NCBI RefSeq assembly: GCF_004005935.1
Contig: NZ_SACQ01000001.1
Span: forward strand, 899,485-963,484
Reading direction: 5' to 3'
Source of the DNA: Neptunomonas marina
GTDB taxonomy: Bacteria; Pseudomonadota; Gammaproteobacteria; Pseudomonadales; Balneatricaceae
DNA: 64,000 bases
Part shown: positions 15,852 to 24,076 of the stretch, piece after piece
Layout of the letters: each line of letters starts with the position of its first letter
Position numbering within the stretch: position 1 is the first letter of the stretch
Made by a program: the position numbers and the translations under genes
Notes under the pieces: model-generated
Databases searched by the model: none
The model's input: only the letters and a program-made list of their open reading frames with translations
What the model was told of the DNA's origin: nothing

Positions 15852-15869
15852 GCCCCGTTTTAGCGGGGC
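15852..15869 (+). terminator. Stem-loop between transaminase and dehydrogenase
   Basis: GCCCCG (15852-15857) pairs with CGGGGC (15864-15869) around TTTTAG. There is no T tract after it, so it is likely only a partial terminator or a processing stem within the operon. Confidence 0.4.
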
Positions 15870-15894
15870 CACAATAAAAATTTGAGGAAAAGCT

Positions 15895-17385
15895 ATGACA
15901 ATCATTGGTCACATGATCGGCGGTAAGAACGTCGAAGATGCTGCACGCACACAAGACGTGTTCAACCCATCTACGGGCGAAGCAACGAAGCAGGTTGCAC
16001 TTGCAAGCGTTGAAACCGTAGAAGAAGCCATTGCTGCAGCACAGGCGGCGTACCCAGCATGGCGCGAAACGCCGCCAGCAAAGCGCGCGCAGGTGATGTT
16101 CCGCTTTAAAGCGTTGCTAGAGCAAAACGCCGATAAAATCTGTGAAATGATCGGTGAAGAGCATGGCAAGATCCATCACGATGCGATGGGTGAGCTGATC
16201 CGCGGTATCGAAAACGTCGAATACGCTTGTGGTGCTCCTGAGCTGCTAAAAGGCGAGCACAGCCGCAACGTAGGCCCAGGTATCGATTCTTGGAGCGAGT
16301 TCCAACCGTTGGGTGTTGTTGCAGGCATTACGCCGTTTAACTTCCCAGCAATGGTGCCATTGTGGATGTACCCTATGGCGATTGCGTGCGGTAACACCTT
16401 CGTGTTGAAGCCTTCTGAGCGTGATCCAACATCCACGATGTTTATCGCACAATTGCTGCAAGAAGCGGGCTTGCCAGATGGCGTAATGAACGTTGTGAAC
16501 GGCGATAAAACCGCAGTTGATGTGCTGCTGACTGACGAACGAGTTAAAGCGGTAAGCTTTGTTGGTTCAACACCGATTGCTGAATATATCTACCAAACCG
16601 CTAATGCCAACGGCAAACGTTGCCAAGCACTGGGTGGTGCAAAGAATCACGCGATTGTGATGCCAGATGCGGATATGGACAACGCGGTTAACCAACTGCT
16701 GGGTGCGGCATTTGGCTCATCCGGTGAGCGTTGCATGGCGCTATCTGTTGCCGTAGCTGTAGGTGATCAAGCGGCTGAAACGTTGGTATCAAAACTGAAA
16801 GAGGCGATGAAGCCGCTTAAAGTGGGTGCATTCTCTGATAAGAGCAACGATTTTGGCCCGGTGATTACCCGCGCGCACCAAGAGAAGGTGGTGGGTTACA
16901 TCAACAGCGCTGAAGCGGATGGCGCCGAGGTGGTGGTTGATGGCCGCGCGCCTCAGGTAGAAGGCTACGACAACGGTTTCTTCGTGGGCGCAACCTTAAT
17001 TGATCGTGTTACTGCGCAGATGAACAGCTACCAAGAAGAGATCTTTGGCCCCGTTTTGCAGGTGGTTCGTGCAGAAAGCATGGAAGAGGCGATGCAGCTG
17101 ATCAATGATCACGAGTATGGCAATGGTACTTGTATCTTCACCCGCGATGGCGAAGCAGCACGCTACTTCTCTGATCATATCCAAGTAGGCATGGTGGGTA
17201 TCAACGTACCGCTGCCAGTGCCGGTTTCTTACCACAGCTTCGGTGGTTGGAAGCGCTCTTTATTTGGTGATCTGCACGCTTACGGCCCTGACTCGGTACG
17301 TTTCTACACCAAGCGTAAAACGATTACACAACGCTGGCCATCCAGTGGCGTGCGTGAGGGCGTATCGTTCTCTTTCCCTAGCTAA
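15895..17385 (+). CDS. mmsA: CoA-acylating (methyl)malonate-semialdehyde dehydrogenase
   Basis: This 496-aa aldehyde-dehydrogenase fold protein has the MmsA hallmarks: 'GVVAGITPFNFPAMVPLWM' (about 140-160), 'CGNTFVLKPSERDP', catalytic Cys280 in 'SSGERCMAL', and 'HSFGGWKRSLFGD' near the C-terminus. MmsA oxidises methylmalonate or malonate semialdehyde with NAD and CoA, releasing CO2 to give propionyl- or acetyl-CoA. Placed after an omega-amino acid transaminase, its role here is probably acetyl-CoA formation from beta-alanine-derived malonate semialdehyde. A strong terminator follows. Confidence 0.92.
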   Translation: MTIIGHMIGGKNVEDAARTQDVFNPSTGEATKQVALASVETVEEAIAAAQAAYPAWRETPPAKRAQVMFRFKALLEQNADKICEMIGEEHGKIHHDAMGELIRGIENVEYACGAPELLKGEHSRNVGPGIDSWSEFQPLGVVAGITPFNFPAMVPLWMYPMAIACGNTFVLKPSERDPTSTMFIAQLLQEAGLPDGVMNVVNGDKTAVDVLLTDERVKAVSFVGSTPIAEYIYQTANANGKRCQALGGAKNHAIVMPDADMDNAVNQLLGAAFGSSGERCMALSVAVAVGDQAAETLVSKLKEAMKPLKVGAFSDKSNDFGPVITRAHQEKVVGYINSAEADGAEVVVDGRAPQVEGYDNGFFVGATLIDRVTAQMNSYQEEIFGPVLQVVRAESMEEAMQLINDHEYGNGTCIFTRDGEAARYFSDHIQVGMVGINVPLPVPVSYHSFGGWKRSLFGDLHAYGPDSVRFYTKRKTITQRWPSSGVREGVSFSFPS

Positions 17386-17451
17386 GTTTTTCTTATCTCC
17401 GTTAGTGATCTTCAAGGGGCACTCTCTACTCCCCCGACACTAAACTTTTTG

Positions 17452-17484
17452 GCAGGCTTACTTCGGTAACGCCTGCTTTTTTTT
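17452..17484 (+). terminator. Rho-independent terminator after mmsA
   Basis: GCAGGC-TTAC pairs with GTAA-C-GCCTGC around a TTCG tetraloop (stem 17452-17476), followed by eight T (17477-17484). This is a textbook terminator. Confidence 0.9.
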
Positions 17485-17565
17485 GGAATTTTTCCCCCGA
17501 TATGGGAGTCTTAAGCGCGCCTTTTAAAATGGCATGGTTAGCGGCCCAGTCTTGGTAGGGGATTT

Positions 17566-18258
17566 ATGGATAAAGATCAGTTTTTTGAACGGGTGTGGCG
17601 CTTTAACGCCATTATGATTGCGCTGGCAGGAGTGCTGGCGATTGGGTTGATGGTGTTTGGCGCGTATCAGGTTTACGGTGAGCTCACTCGGGATCGCACT
17701 GTGCATCAGATTGTCAATGTGGAGGCTCTCAAGGCGGAGCAGTGGCATCTTGAACATGCCTCCCACATTGCTGGCAGCGATTATCTGGTCATGCCGCTGG
17801 TGTCTGATCAAAAACGGGACGAGTCTTATTACAGTAAGAGCGCAAAGGCCGCACGTAACTATCTTTTTGTGGATGCTACAAGCGAAGCGCAGCATTGGTT
17901 GCTGCCTCATAACCGCTCGCTGTTTGTTAGCCGAGAAACCCTTAGCCACGACGATTACATCAACCCGCCCGAGCCGGTTATCGCTCAGCTGTATCAGGTG
18001 GTTAACGCAGATTCCAATAAGGATAAACGCCTCACCGCATCTGATATCAAAACGCTGGCCCTGTCGCGCCCCGATGGCACCGGTTATGTGGAGGTGATTC
18101 CAGCCATGAACGAGTTGTTAGGCAAAAAGCTAACAAACGGCAACCAACTCTTTGTGCTTTATCGTTACAAAGGCGTTGGGTATCGAGCGTTGTTTGATCT
18201 CAACGCGTTCAAGCAGATCAGCCAAACGCAACTGCCCAGCAGCACCGGCCAGCCCTAA
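17566..18258 (+). CDS. Hypothetical single-pass membrane protein with EF-hand-like loop
   Basis: This 230-aa protein is cytoplasmic-short then membrane-anchored: residues ~14-36 ('NAIMIALAGVLAIGLMVFGAYQV') form one helix, with the rest probably periplasmic. Near residue 149 the stretch 'DSNKDKRLTASD' has the D-x-N-x-D-x-x-L-x-x-x-D spacing of an EF-hand calcium loop. I do not recognise a family. It lies between the mmsA terminator and a hydratase gene (27 bp downstream, same strand) and may be co-transcribed with it. Confidence 0.7.
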   Translation: MDKDQFFERVWRFNAIMIALAGVLAIGLMVFGAYQVYGELTRDRTVHQIVNVEALKAEQWHLEHASHIAGSDYLVMPLVSDQKRDESYYSKSAKAARNYLFVDATSEAQHWLLPHNRSLFVSRETLSHDDYINPPEPVIAQLYQVVNADSNKDKRLTASDIKTLALSRPDGTGYVEVIPAMNELLGKKLTNGNQLFVLYRYKGVGYRALFDLNAFKQISQTQLPSSTGQP

Positions 18259-18284
18259 TAGATTATCAAAGGATAGTACGCCCT

Positions 18285-19106
18285 ATGGAATCGCAAACGC
18301 TTAGCGCCATTGCCGCACAAATTATGGCGGCACAGGATTCTGCTCAATCTCTTGAGCCATTTAGCCACCGCTTTGATACGTTAACGCTAGATGCGGCATA
18401 CCATGTTGCAGCGCTGGTTAATACGCAGCGGATTGCGCAAGGTTGGCAACCTGTCGGGCGCAAGATCGGCTTTACCAATCATCAGCTTTGGGAGCACTTT
18501 GGCGTGCACCAGCCCATTTGGGCTCCGGTCTATGCGCACAACGTGCACTATGCGCAAGACGATAAAATGACCTGTGCGCTGAATGGCTTTTGTGAACCGC
18601 GCATCGAGCCGGAGATCATCTTTCACTTCGCTAAAACACCCCCTCAGAATCCAACCTTAGCGCAGTTGATTGCCTCGATAGACTGGTGTGCATTTGGCTA
18701 TGAGATTGTGCAGTCTCATTATCCGAACTGGCAGTTTACCGCAGCGGATACGATCATCGATGCAGGCCTTCATGCAGCGCTGCTGGTGGGCCAGCCTATC
18801 CCGCTAGAGGGGTTAAAGGGCGATATTGCGCAGGTGCTGGCGAATTGCTCCGTTGAGCTGTATTGCAACCATGAGCTAAAAGACCAAGGCAGCGGCGCTA
18901 ACGTGCTAGGCGGCCCACTCAAGGCGCTACAGCATTTGGTGGCACTGCTAGCGACAGAGCACCCAACCGCTCCGATTCGTGCAGGTGAGGTGGTCACAAC
19001 CGGCACACTCACCGCTGTTTTTCCGGTGGCAGCAGGGCAGCGTTGGCATGTGATTATGCCGGGCTTTGAACTACCCTTGTTGGAGGTTCAGTTTACGAAC
19101 ACGTGA
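18285..19106 (+). CDS. 2-keto-4-pentenoate hydratase-like protein (FAH superfamily)
   Basis: This 273-aa protein belongs to the hydratase/decarboxylase branch of the fumarylacetoacetate hydrolase fold: 'GWQPVGRKIGFTN' (about 46-58), 'EPRIEPEIIFHF' with the metal-binding acidic pair, 'DWCAFGYEIVQSHYPNWQF' and a C-terminal 'LRAGEVVTTGTLT'-like segment ('IRAGEVVTTGTLTAVFPV'). MhpD/DmpE-type enzymes hydrate 2-hydroxypenta-2,4-dienoate in meta-cleavage pathways. No meta-cleavage genes are nearby, so the true substrate is uncertain. Confidence 0.8.
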   Translation: MESQTLSAIAAQIMAAQDSAQSLEPFSHRFDTLTLDAAYHVAALVNTQRIAQGWQPVGRKIGFTNHQLWEHFGVHQPIWAPVYAHNVHYAQDDKMTCALNGFCEPRIEPEIIFHFAKTPPQNPTLAQLIASIDWCAFGYEIVQSHYPNWQFTAADTIIDAGLHAALLVGQPIPLEGLKGDIAQVLANCSVELYCNHELKDQGSGANVLGGPLKALQHLVALLATEHPTAPIRAGEVVTTGTLTAVFPVAAGQRWHVIMPGFELPLLEVQFTNT

Positions 19107-19163
19107 ACCGCAGGCAGGACGCCTGCTCAGGAAGAGCTAAATAGTTAACAAAAGGAGTTGTAT

Positions 19164-19652
19164 ATGGTGATTCGTAATGATCTTAAAGGGATTAGAGGTT
19201 GGCTGATTTTGCTGGCATTGAATGTGATGGTGTTGCCGGTCGCCTTTGGCCTTCAGATTACAGGCACTCTTTTGCCTCTTTTAATGGATGGGACGTTTGC
19301 TTATTTGGCAAACCCGAACAGTGAAGGTTACTTTCCAGAAGCGGCTATGGTGATCATCGCCGAGATCTCTATAATCGCAGCCTTGGTGCTCGGATCATTG
19401 TATGTCTGCTATCTGTTCTTTGCGCACCATTATAAATTCCCCATCTACTTTATCGCTTTTTTGCTCGCGGCTATCGCGCTATTAATCGGTGATTGTTATC
19501 TGGCCCATTGGGCTTTCCCTGAGGACCCTCTCTATGACAACGAAACTCAAGCGCAGCTGATAAAGTCTTTCATCTCTTTACCGACCTATATGATCTACCT
19601 AAGCGTTTCAAAGCGGGTAAAAGCGACCTTTGTCGAGGGGCGGCCCTCTTAG
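19164..19652 (+). CDS. DUF2569-type integral membrane protein
   Basis: This protein is about 162 aa. The ATG at 19164 follows AAAGGAG with 6-base spacing (an in-frame TTG at 19158 is less likely). It has four hydrophobic helices (around 13-35, 58-80, 90-110 and 120-145). The N-terminal 'GIRGWLILLALNVMVLPV' is characteristic of the DUF2569 family, whose function is unknown. It lies in a single-gene unit between the hydratase gene and the convergent DUF1826 gene. Confidence 0.7.
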   Translation: MVIRNDLKGIRGWLILLALNVMVLPVAFGLQITGTLLPLLMDGTFAYLANPNSEGYFPEAAMVIIAEISIIAALVLGSLYVCYLFFAHHYKFPIYFIAFLLAAIALLIGDCYLAHWAFPEDPLYDNETQAQLIKSFISLPTYMIYLSVSKRVKATFVEGRPS

Positions 19653-19733
19653 CGAGAGGGCGTTAGCGGTTATTTATTCAAGGGCGATAGTGGTGTATCT
19701 CCCTTGAACCCGCTCTGCTGAGTTACAGGGGCA

Positions 19734-20411
19734 TCACGCAAAATCCAGCGTTACAACCATGCGGCTTTCACCCACACCGACAGCAGGGGAGCGGTGCACG
19801 GCTCCGCGTCCGTCGTTATCAAACCATCCATCACCTTTTAGCAGCACCACATCGCCTGCGTTAACCTGTTCTACTGTTGCACCGCGTTGTATTAAACCTG
19901 ACTCGGTATCACTTAAACCTGCGTTGCCTTTACCGAGTTTTGAGCGGTCGATAACCGAGTCACTCAGCCACTCTGTACCGGCACCCACATAGGTCGATAC
20001 TAAACGGCAGCCTAACTTGTCGGTGTGAAAGCGCGGACACATTGCACGGTCGAGTACCTGAACACGGGTACCCACCTCTTCAAGATCGAATAGACACGCG
20101 TACATCTCTAATAGCAGCGTTAAATCCTCTACAAAGGCATCGCGGTGGGGAAGATCAGGCAGGGCGGTAGCAAGTGTTTTCGCAACGCCTGCCAGCGGAA
20201 TAGCGCGGCGCAGGTTAAAGCTTGGCCGCTCTGCCATAAGGCTTTCGCAATAGCGAGTGACGCTGTGGGCTAGGTTTCGCTCGAAGATAACTAAGTTGAC
20301 CGATGCCTGAAAAATAGCGGGCAGTGTTTCGGCAGTGGAGCCACGCGCAACATGAATAGGGTTAGCTGGGATGTTGGCTTGGGTAGAACTCGTTTGCAGC
20401 GATGCGTTCAT
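19734..20411 (-). CDS. DUF1826 family protein, putative Zur-regulon member
   Basis: This protein is about 225 aa from the ATG at 20411 (AGGTGAG upstream). The central 'MCPRFHTDKLGCRLVSTYVGAGTEWL' and the later 'GDVVLLKGDGW' and 'GAVHRSPAVG' segments identify DUF1826, a putative cupin-like protein with conserved His residues. From family context, DUF1826 often accompanies Zur-controlled zinc-saving genes such as COG0523 GTPases and duplicated zinc enzymes. Here it is divergent from a HisI paralogue, with a Zur-like palindrome between them. Exact biochemical role is unknown. Confidence 0.8.
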   Translation of the reverse strand: MNASLQTSSTQANIPANPIHVARGSTAETLPAIFQASVNLVIFERNLAHSVTRYCESLMAERPSFNLRRAIPLAGVAKTLATALPDLPHRDAFVEDLTLLLEMYACLFDLEEVGTRVQVLDRAMCPRFHTDKLGCRLVSTYVGAGTEWLSDSVIDRSKLGKGNAGLSDTESGLIQRGATVEQVNAGDVVLLKGDGWFDNDGRGAVHRSPAVGVGESRMVVTLDFA

Positions 20412-20440
20412 TAGGCTCACCTGTTCCTATCTTAATGATA

Positions 20441-20455
20441 TGTTATAGTGTAACA
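20441..20455. promoter_or_regulatory. Zur-box-like palindrome between DUF1826 and hisI paralogue
   Basis: TGTTATAGTGTAACA is a near-symmetric palindrome resembling the Zur consensus (TGTTATAnTATAACA). It lies 30 bp from the DUF1826 start and 94 bp before the HisI-like start, which suits coordinate zinc-responsive control. No zur gene is in the window. Confidence 0.65.
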
Positions 20456-20548
20456 AAAAAAGAGCTGCCAGTATTACCTCTGGTTGCTTTCTTACCTCCT
20501 CACATGAGCGTTTCGCTTTGCACTTTTTGCTTTGTACTAAGGTTAATC

Positions 20549-20971
20549 ATGAGCCGTTCTTACTTTTCGAATATCGAGCACGCAGCACACAATACGACAT
20601 TTCCTTTAACGGATGTTATCGAGCAGCTGAACTTCAATGAACAGGGTTTAATTCCGGTAATCGCGCAAGACTATGCGACAAAAAACGTGCTGATGCAGGC
20701 GTGGATGAACCGTGAAGCATTAGAGAAAACCCTAGCGTGCGGGCGCATGGTGTATTGGTCGCGCAGCCGCCAGTGTTTTTGGGAAAAGGGCGCGACCAGC
20801 GGTCATACTCAGGCGCTCATCGATATGGCTTTTGATTGCGATGGCGATGTCATCTTGTGCCAAGTGGAACAGATTGGCGCAGCTTGCCACACGGGGCGGC
20901 CTGCCTGTTTTTATCTCAAGGTTGACGCTGCTCTGAAGCAAGTTCGAATAGAGGGCGATGCATCGGCATGA
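20549..20971 (+). CDS. hisI: Phosphoribosyl-AMP cyclohydrolase (HisI) paralogue, probably zinc-starvation copy
   Basis: This 140-aa protein starts at the ATG at 20549 (AAGG upstream); the longer frame from 20402 crosses the promoter. HisI motifs are intact: 'QAWMNREALEKTL', 'VYWSRSRQCFWEKG', 'TSGHTQALIDMAFDCDGDVILCQVEQ' and the metal-ligand region 'AACHTGRPACFY'. HisI hydrolyses PR-AMP in histidine synthesis and needs zinc. A free-standing copy away from his genes, divergent from DUF1826 and behind a Zur-like box, is the pattern known for duplicated HisI used when zinc is low. A main hisI elsewhere in the genome is assumed, not seen. Confidence 0.88.
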   Translation: MSRSYFSNIEHAAHNTTFPLTDVIEQLNFNEQGLIPVIAQDYATKNVLMQAWMNREALEKTLACGRMVYWSRSRQCFWEKGATSGHTQALIDMAFDCDGDVILCQVEQIGAACHTGRPACFYLKVDAALKQVRIEGDASA

Positions 20972-21161
20972 GGTGCAATTGGTATAGGAGCAAACCAACC
21001 AGTCAGCCTTCGATTATTCGTTGCTTTAACTCGTTTTACGCCTGAATTTCGTCTAACCTTAAGCTGACCTAAAGGTTAGATATTAAGGGTTGCTATCAGT
21101 ACTTATGGCACCCAGCGTATCCCTTTGCATTATTTTGTCTTTTGCATTTCAAGGAATAACG

Positions 21162-22082
21162 ATGGCGGTAAAGCGGTCTATTCGCTCTAATGTGAACTCT
21201 GAGCAACTCAGGTTTGCACTAGATCATGTGCAAGCTTATGTGTATATGAAGGATGTAGATTCGCGCTACCTCTATGCTAACAAACACACCCTTGCGCTGT
21301 TTGGTTGTACCGAGTCGGAGTTAATCGGCCGAAGCGATCACGCATTTTTCCCGCCGCAAGCGGTCAAAAAACTGCGCGAGATCGACCAAAAAGTACTGGC
21401 TGGTGAGTCGACCCAAGAGGAGGTGGTGATTGAGCGTGAAAGCGGCGAGCAAGAGATCTACTGGGAACTGAAATCCCCCATCTACTCTGATGACGATCCA
21501 GATGAAGTGATCGGTGTATTGGGTATCTCCACAGATATTACCCACCAAAAGCAGCTAGAAAGCCAGCTCATTGAGGCGGCTTCTCAGGACTTTCTCACTG
21601 GCCTTTTGAATCGGCGCCAGCTCCTTAAACACCTCGAAAGCGCGCAACGACGCAGCCAGCTATCCGGTACTCATTGTGCGGTGATCTTTTTAGACCTAGA
21701 CCGCTTCAAGCAGTTAAATGATCATCTCGGCCATAGCGCAGGAGATGCTTATCTGGTTGAGGTTGGCCGGCGTATCAGTGCACAAGTTCGCGAATTAGAT
21801 TGTGTGGCTCGGATAGGCGGCGATGAGTTTGTCGTATTATTAGAAGGCTTGAGCCGGGATCTTGAAGAAGCTCGTAACAGTGCAGAGACTATCGCGCAAA
21901 AAGTTATCGAGGCTTTAGATCAACCGTTTGCAGATATTGAGCCGAACTATACGCTTTCTGCCAGTGCGGGTTGTGCGTTGTTCGTCGGAATGCAAAAGAG
22001 CACCGATGAGATACTCACTGAGGCCGATGAGTACATGTACCAGGATAAGCGTAAGCGCGCAGCAGAGCGGTTCAGTGCTTAG
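21162..22082 (+). CDS. PAS-GGDEF diguanylate cyclase
   Basis: This protein is about 306 aa from the ATG at 21162 (AAGGA upstream). A PAS/PAC sensor occupies residues ~14-135 ('ALDHVQAYVYMKDVDSRYLYAN', 'GVLGISTDITHQKQLE'). The GGDEF domain follows ('DFLTGLLNRRQL' to the end). The active-site motif GGDEF is intact at 219-223. An RxxD product-inhibition site (Arg210-Asp213) sits exactly five residues before it. It should therefore make cyclic di-GMP from two GTP, with feedback inhibition. No transmembrane helix is visible, so it is probably cytosolic. The signal sensed by PAS is unknown. Confidence 0.93.
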   Translation: MAVKRSIRSNVNSEQLRFALDHVQAYVYMKDVDSRYLYANKHTLALFGCTESELIGRSDHAFFPPQAVKKLREIDQKVLAGESTQEEVVIERESGEQEIYWELKSPIYSDDDPDEVIGVLGISTDITHQKQLESQLIEAASQDFLTGLLNRRQLLKHLESAQRRSQLSGTHCAVIFLDLDRFKQLNDHLGHSAGDAYLVEVGRRISAQVRELDCVARIGGDEFVVLLEGLSRDLEEARNSAETIAQKVIEALDQPFADIEPNYTLSASAGCALFVGMQKSTDEILTEADEYMYQDKRKRAAERFSA

Positions 22083-22149
22083 TATCGCCAAGTGGGTTTA
22101 GATGTTGGTGAAACTCCTCTAAAGTGGTTGGCCATTTTGCGGAGTTCAT

Positions 22150-22443
22150 ATGAAATCGATCAATTACCTTATTCATGTCACAAGGGTGCCTGATGACCTG
22201 CTAGCGGTTAAGGACGATCCCTGTGCTGAGCTATATGTAACTTATCAAATATACGAACGTGTTCGCGCGTCTAGCTTACTTTGGCGTGTTTGGATGATCG
22301 ATGAGTTTGATGGTCACTGGATTGAAGTGAACTTCGTCAATAATGAAGGCGAGGAGGAGTTTCACACGCTTAAGATCGATGCAGACACCTGCCGCTATAT
22401 CGAAGACGATACCTACTCAGTGCTGGAGGCGCACGATCCATAA
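22150..22443 (+). CDS. Hypothetical protein co-transcribed with a GNAT acetyltransferase
   Basis: This 97-aa protein is soluble, acidic and without recognisable motifs ('SINYLIHVTRVPDDLLAVKDD', 'HWIEVNFVNNEGEEEFHTLKI'). Its TAA stop overlaps the ATG of the following acetyltransferase (TAATG), so the two are translationally coupled. Coding character looks genuine. I do not recognise the family and infer no function. Confidence 0.7.
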   Translation: MKSINYLIHVTRVPDDLLAVKDDPCAELYVTYQIYERVRASSLLWRVWMIDEFDGHWIEVNFVNNEGEEEFHTLKIDADTCRYIEDDTYSVLEAHDP

Positions 22444-22910
22444 TGGCTGTACAACTACGTGATGTTGAATTTCCGCGCGACCAACAAGAGCTTGAACGCC
22501 TAATCTACGAGTACGTAGATTGGCTGGATATTGATCTCTCTTATCAAAATTTTGCAGCCGAAATGGCGCGCTTGGATGCACTGTTTACTTTGCCAAGCGG
22601 TGTGTATCAGTTTGCATTGGTCGATGGAAACATCGCGGGTGGTGTTGGATTTAGGACCATTGATACCCAAACGGCGGAGGTAAAACGCCTTTACGTACGC
22701 TCGCCGTTTCAGGGGCTAGGGGTTGGGCGTGTATTGATGGAGCATTTGTTGGAGCGTTTAAAAGCGTTGGGCTATTCGCGTGTTGTATTGGATGCTGTTC
22801 CGCCAACACAGCATGCACAAAAGCTCTATCTGCAGATGGGCTTTGTTGAGATCGAGCCTTACTTTGATAACCCCACCCCAGACACAAAATTCTTTGGCTA
22901 CACACTCTAG
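22443..22910 (+). CDS. GNAT-family N-acetyltransferase
   Basis: This 155-aa protein has the complete GNAT core: strand/motif C at the N-terminus, 'AEVKRLYVRSPFQGLGVGRVLMEHLL' (about 78-103) with the acetyl-CoA pyrophosphate loop Q90-G-L-G-V-G95, and 'GYSRVVLDAVPPTQHAQKLYLQMGF' (motif B). GNAT enzymes acetylate amines on small molecules or protein N-termini; the substrate cannot be told. It is coupled to the preceding 97-aa gene. Confidence 0.88.
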   Translation: MAVQLRDVEFPRDQQELERLIYEYVDWLDIDLSYQNFAAEMARLDALFTLPSGVYQFALVDGNIAGGVGFRTIDTQTAEVKRLYVRSPFQGLGVGRVLMEHLLERLKALGYSRVVLDAVPPTQHAQKLYLQMGFVEIEPYFDNPTPDTKFFGYTL

Positions 22911-22922
22911 TTGGGGCAGAAA

Positions 22923-22945
22923 AAGGGCACGGTGATAGTGCCCTT
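22923..22945. terminator. Bidirectional terminator between convergent genes
   Basis: AAGGGCAC (22923-22930) pairs with GTGCCCTT (22938-22945), loop GGTGATA. On the minus strand the stem is followed by TTTTT, so it best serves the minus-strand gene at 22960, and it may also stop the acetyltransferase transcript. Confidence 0.7.
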
Positions 22946-22959
22946 ATCGGCTAACGGGG

Positions 22960-23313
22960 TTAGCTAAGCAGCGAGATAATCAGCTCCGAAGGCGTCATAT
23001 CTTTTTCATCAGCATGGGTGAGCAGTAGCTCAAGCGCTTCGTTGTTGAGATTCAGCGATTTGTTGGCCTTGAGGATACGAGCTTTCTCTAAATGGTGAGT
23101 CAGTTCCAGCTTGTAGTCTTCACTCAACCAAGTGTTACACCACTCTCGAAGCTCTTCTTTGTTCGCTGCGACCTGACGCCAGCTTTTTAGCGCCTTTAAG
23201 TGGCGTTTAGCGGCTTTGGAGCTGCCAGAGTCAAAAGGAAAATGGTCGTTTTTGTCGAAATGGGATTCAACCCAGTGGACCGTTCTAGCTACATCACTCT
23301 TCTTAATCTTCAT
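22960..23313 (-). CDS. Hypothetical protein (about 117 aa), charged and helical
   Basis: The ATG at 23313 follows AGAAGGAAG, so I prefer it to the in-frame start at 23358. The protein is rich in Lys, Glu and Leu and mostly helical: 'SSKAAKRHLKALKSWRQVAANKEELREWC' and a final 'DEKDMTPSELIISLL'. The last segment resembles a short RHH- or SAP-like helix pair, but I would not assign a family. It is a monocistronic gene between convergent terminator and the MarR gene. Confidence 0.6.
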   Translation of the reverse strand: MKIKKSDVARTVHWVESHFDKNDHFPFDSGSSKAAKRHLKALKSWRQVAANKEELREWCNTWLSEDYKLELTHHLEKARILKANKSLNLNNEALELLLTHADEKDMTPSELIISLLS

Positions 23314-23407
23314 AGAACACTTCCTTCTCTGTTTGGGTTGCGCGAGCGCATGGTACAAAGAAATGCCAATGCTTGATGTTAAGTTTTTATGAAATCTTGC
23401 TAAATAT

Positions 23408-23881
23408 TTAACCTAAATCGTTCAGTTGCTGGGCCTGTTCGGCGATTTTTGCCATGAGCTTGCGCATCAATTGCTGCTCTTCATCGCTCAAAGATGATAA
23501 TAAAAACGCCTCTCGCGCTAGCACCAAAGGCACGATCTGTTGATATAGATCCCTCCCAGCCGGTGACAGCTGCAATCGCGTGATACGGCGATCTTCGCTG
23601 TCCGTCTCTTGTGTCACCAGCCCCGCGGTTTTTAATCCCGCTACCGCACGGCTAACCTGCATCTTTTCAAGGTGGGTGCGCTGGCCGATCTCTTTTGCAG
23701 CGAGCTTCTTATGCTCGCCTAATACCGCGAGAACACGCCACTCAAATGGCGCCAGTTGGTAACGGCCTTTGTAAAGTTGCGCTATGGCATCACTAACAAT
23801 CGCGTTTAACTGCGAGAGCTGATATGGAAAGAAATGGTCGAGATTAAGTGCCTGCGGCGTTTGCTTAATCGATGTGGTCAT
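23408..23881 (-). CDS. MarR-family transcriptional regulator
   Basis: This 157-aa protein has a MarR winged helix: 'PFEWRVLAVLGEHKKLAAKEIGQRTHLEKMQVSRAVAGLKTAGLVTQETDSEDRRITRLQLS' (about 42-107). The recognition helix and the beta-wing 'DSEDRR' are intact. It is divergent from the VOC-fahA pair, and a GTAAC-N4-GTTAC palindrome lies in the intervening promoter. MarR regulators such as HmgR commonly control homogentisate/tyrosine catabolism, so control of VOC-fahA is a reasonable inference. Confidence 0.88.
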   Translation of the reverse strand: MTTSIKQTPQALNLDHFFPYQLSQLNAIVSDAIAQLYKGRYQLAPFEWRVLAVLGEHKKLAAKEIGQRTHLEKMQVSRAVAGLKTAGLVTQETDSEDRRITRLQLSPAGRDLYQQIVPLVLAREAFLLSSLSDEEQQLMRKLMAKIAEQAQQLNDLG

Positions 23882-24025
23882 AAGGCTGCTCGAATGGTCA
23901 GAATCAGTGTGATACTAGCTAAAGCACAGGTAAAAATACAATTTCCTGATTGGAATAAGTGCAGGATTATATTTTTATTTTAATTAAATCATTGGGTTAG
24001 GCTTATTTCTTGATCTTTGACAATT

Positions 24026-24039
24026 GTAACAAGTGTTAC
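24026..24039. promoter_or_regulatory. Putative MarR operator before the VOC-fahA operon
   Basis: GTAAC-AAGT-GTTAC (24026-24039) is a perfect inverted repeat flanked by ATT and TAAT-like arms, 38 bp before the VOC start, in the divergent gap with marR. Position and symmetry are the only evidence. Confidence 0.55.
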
Positions 24040-24076
24040 TAATATGGCCAGACAACAACAAGCCGAGGGAAAAACA

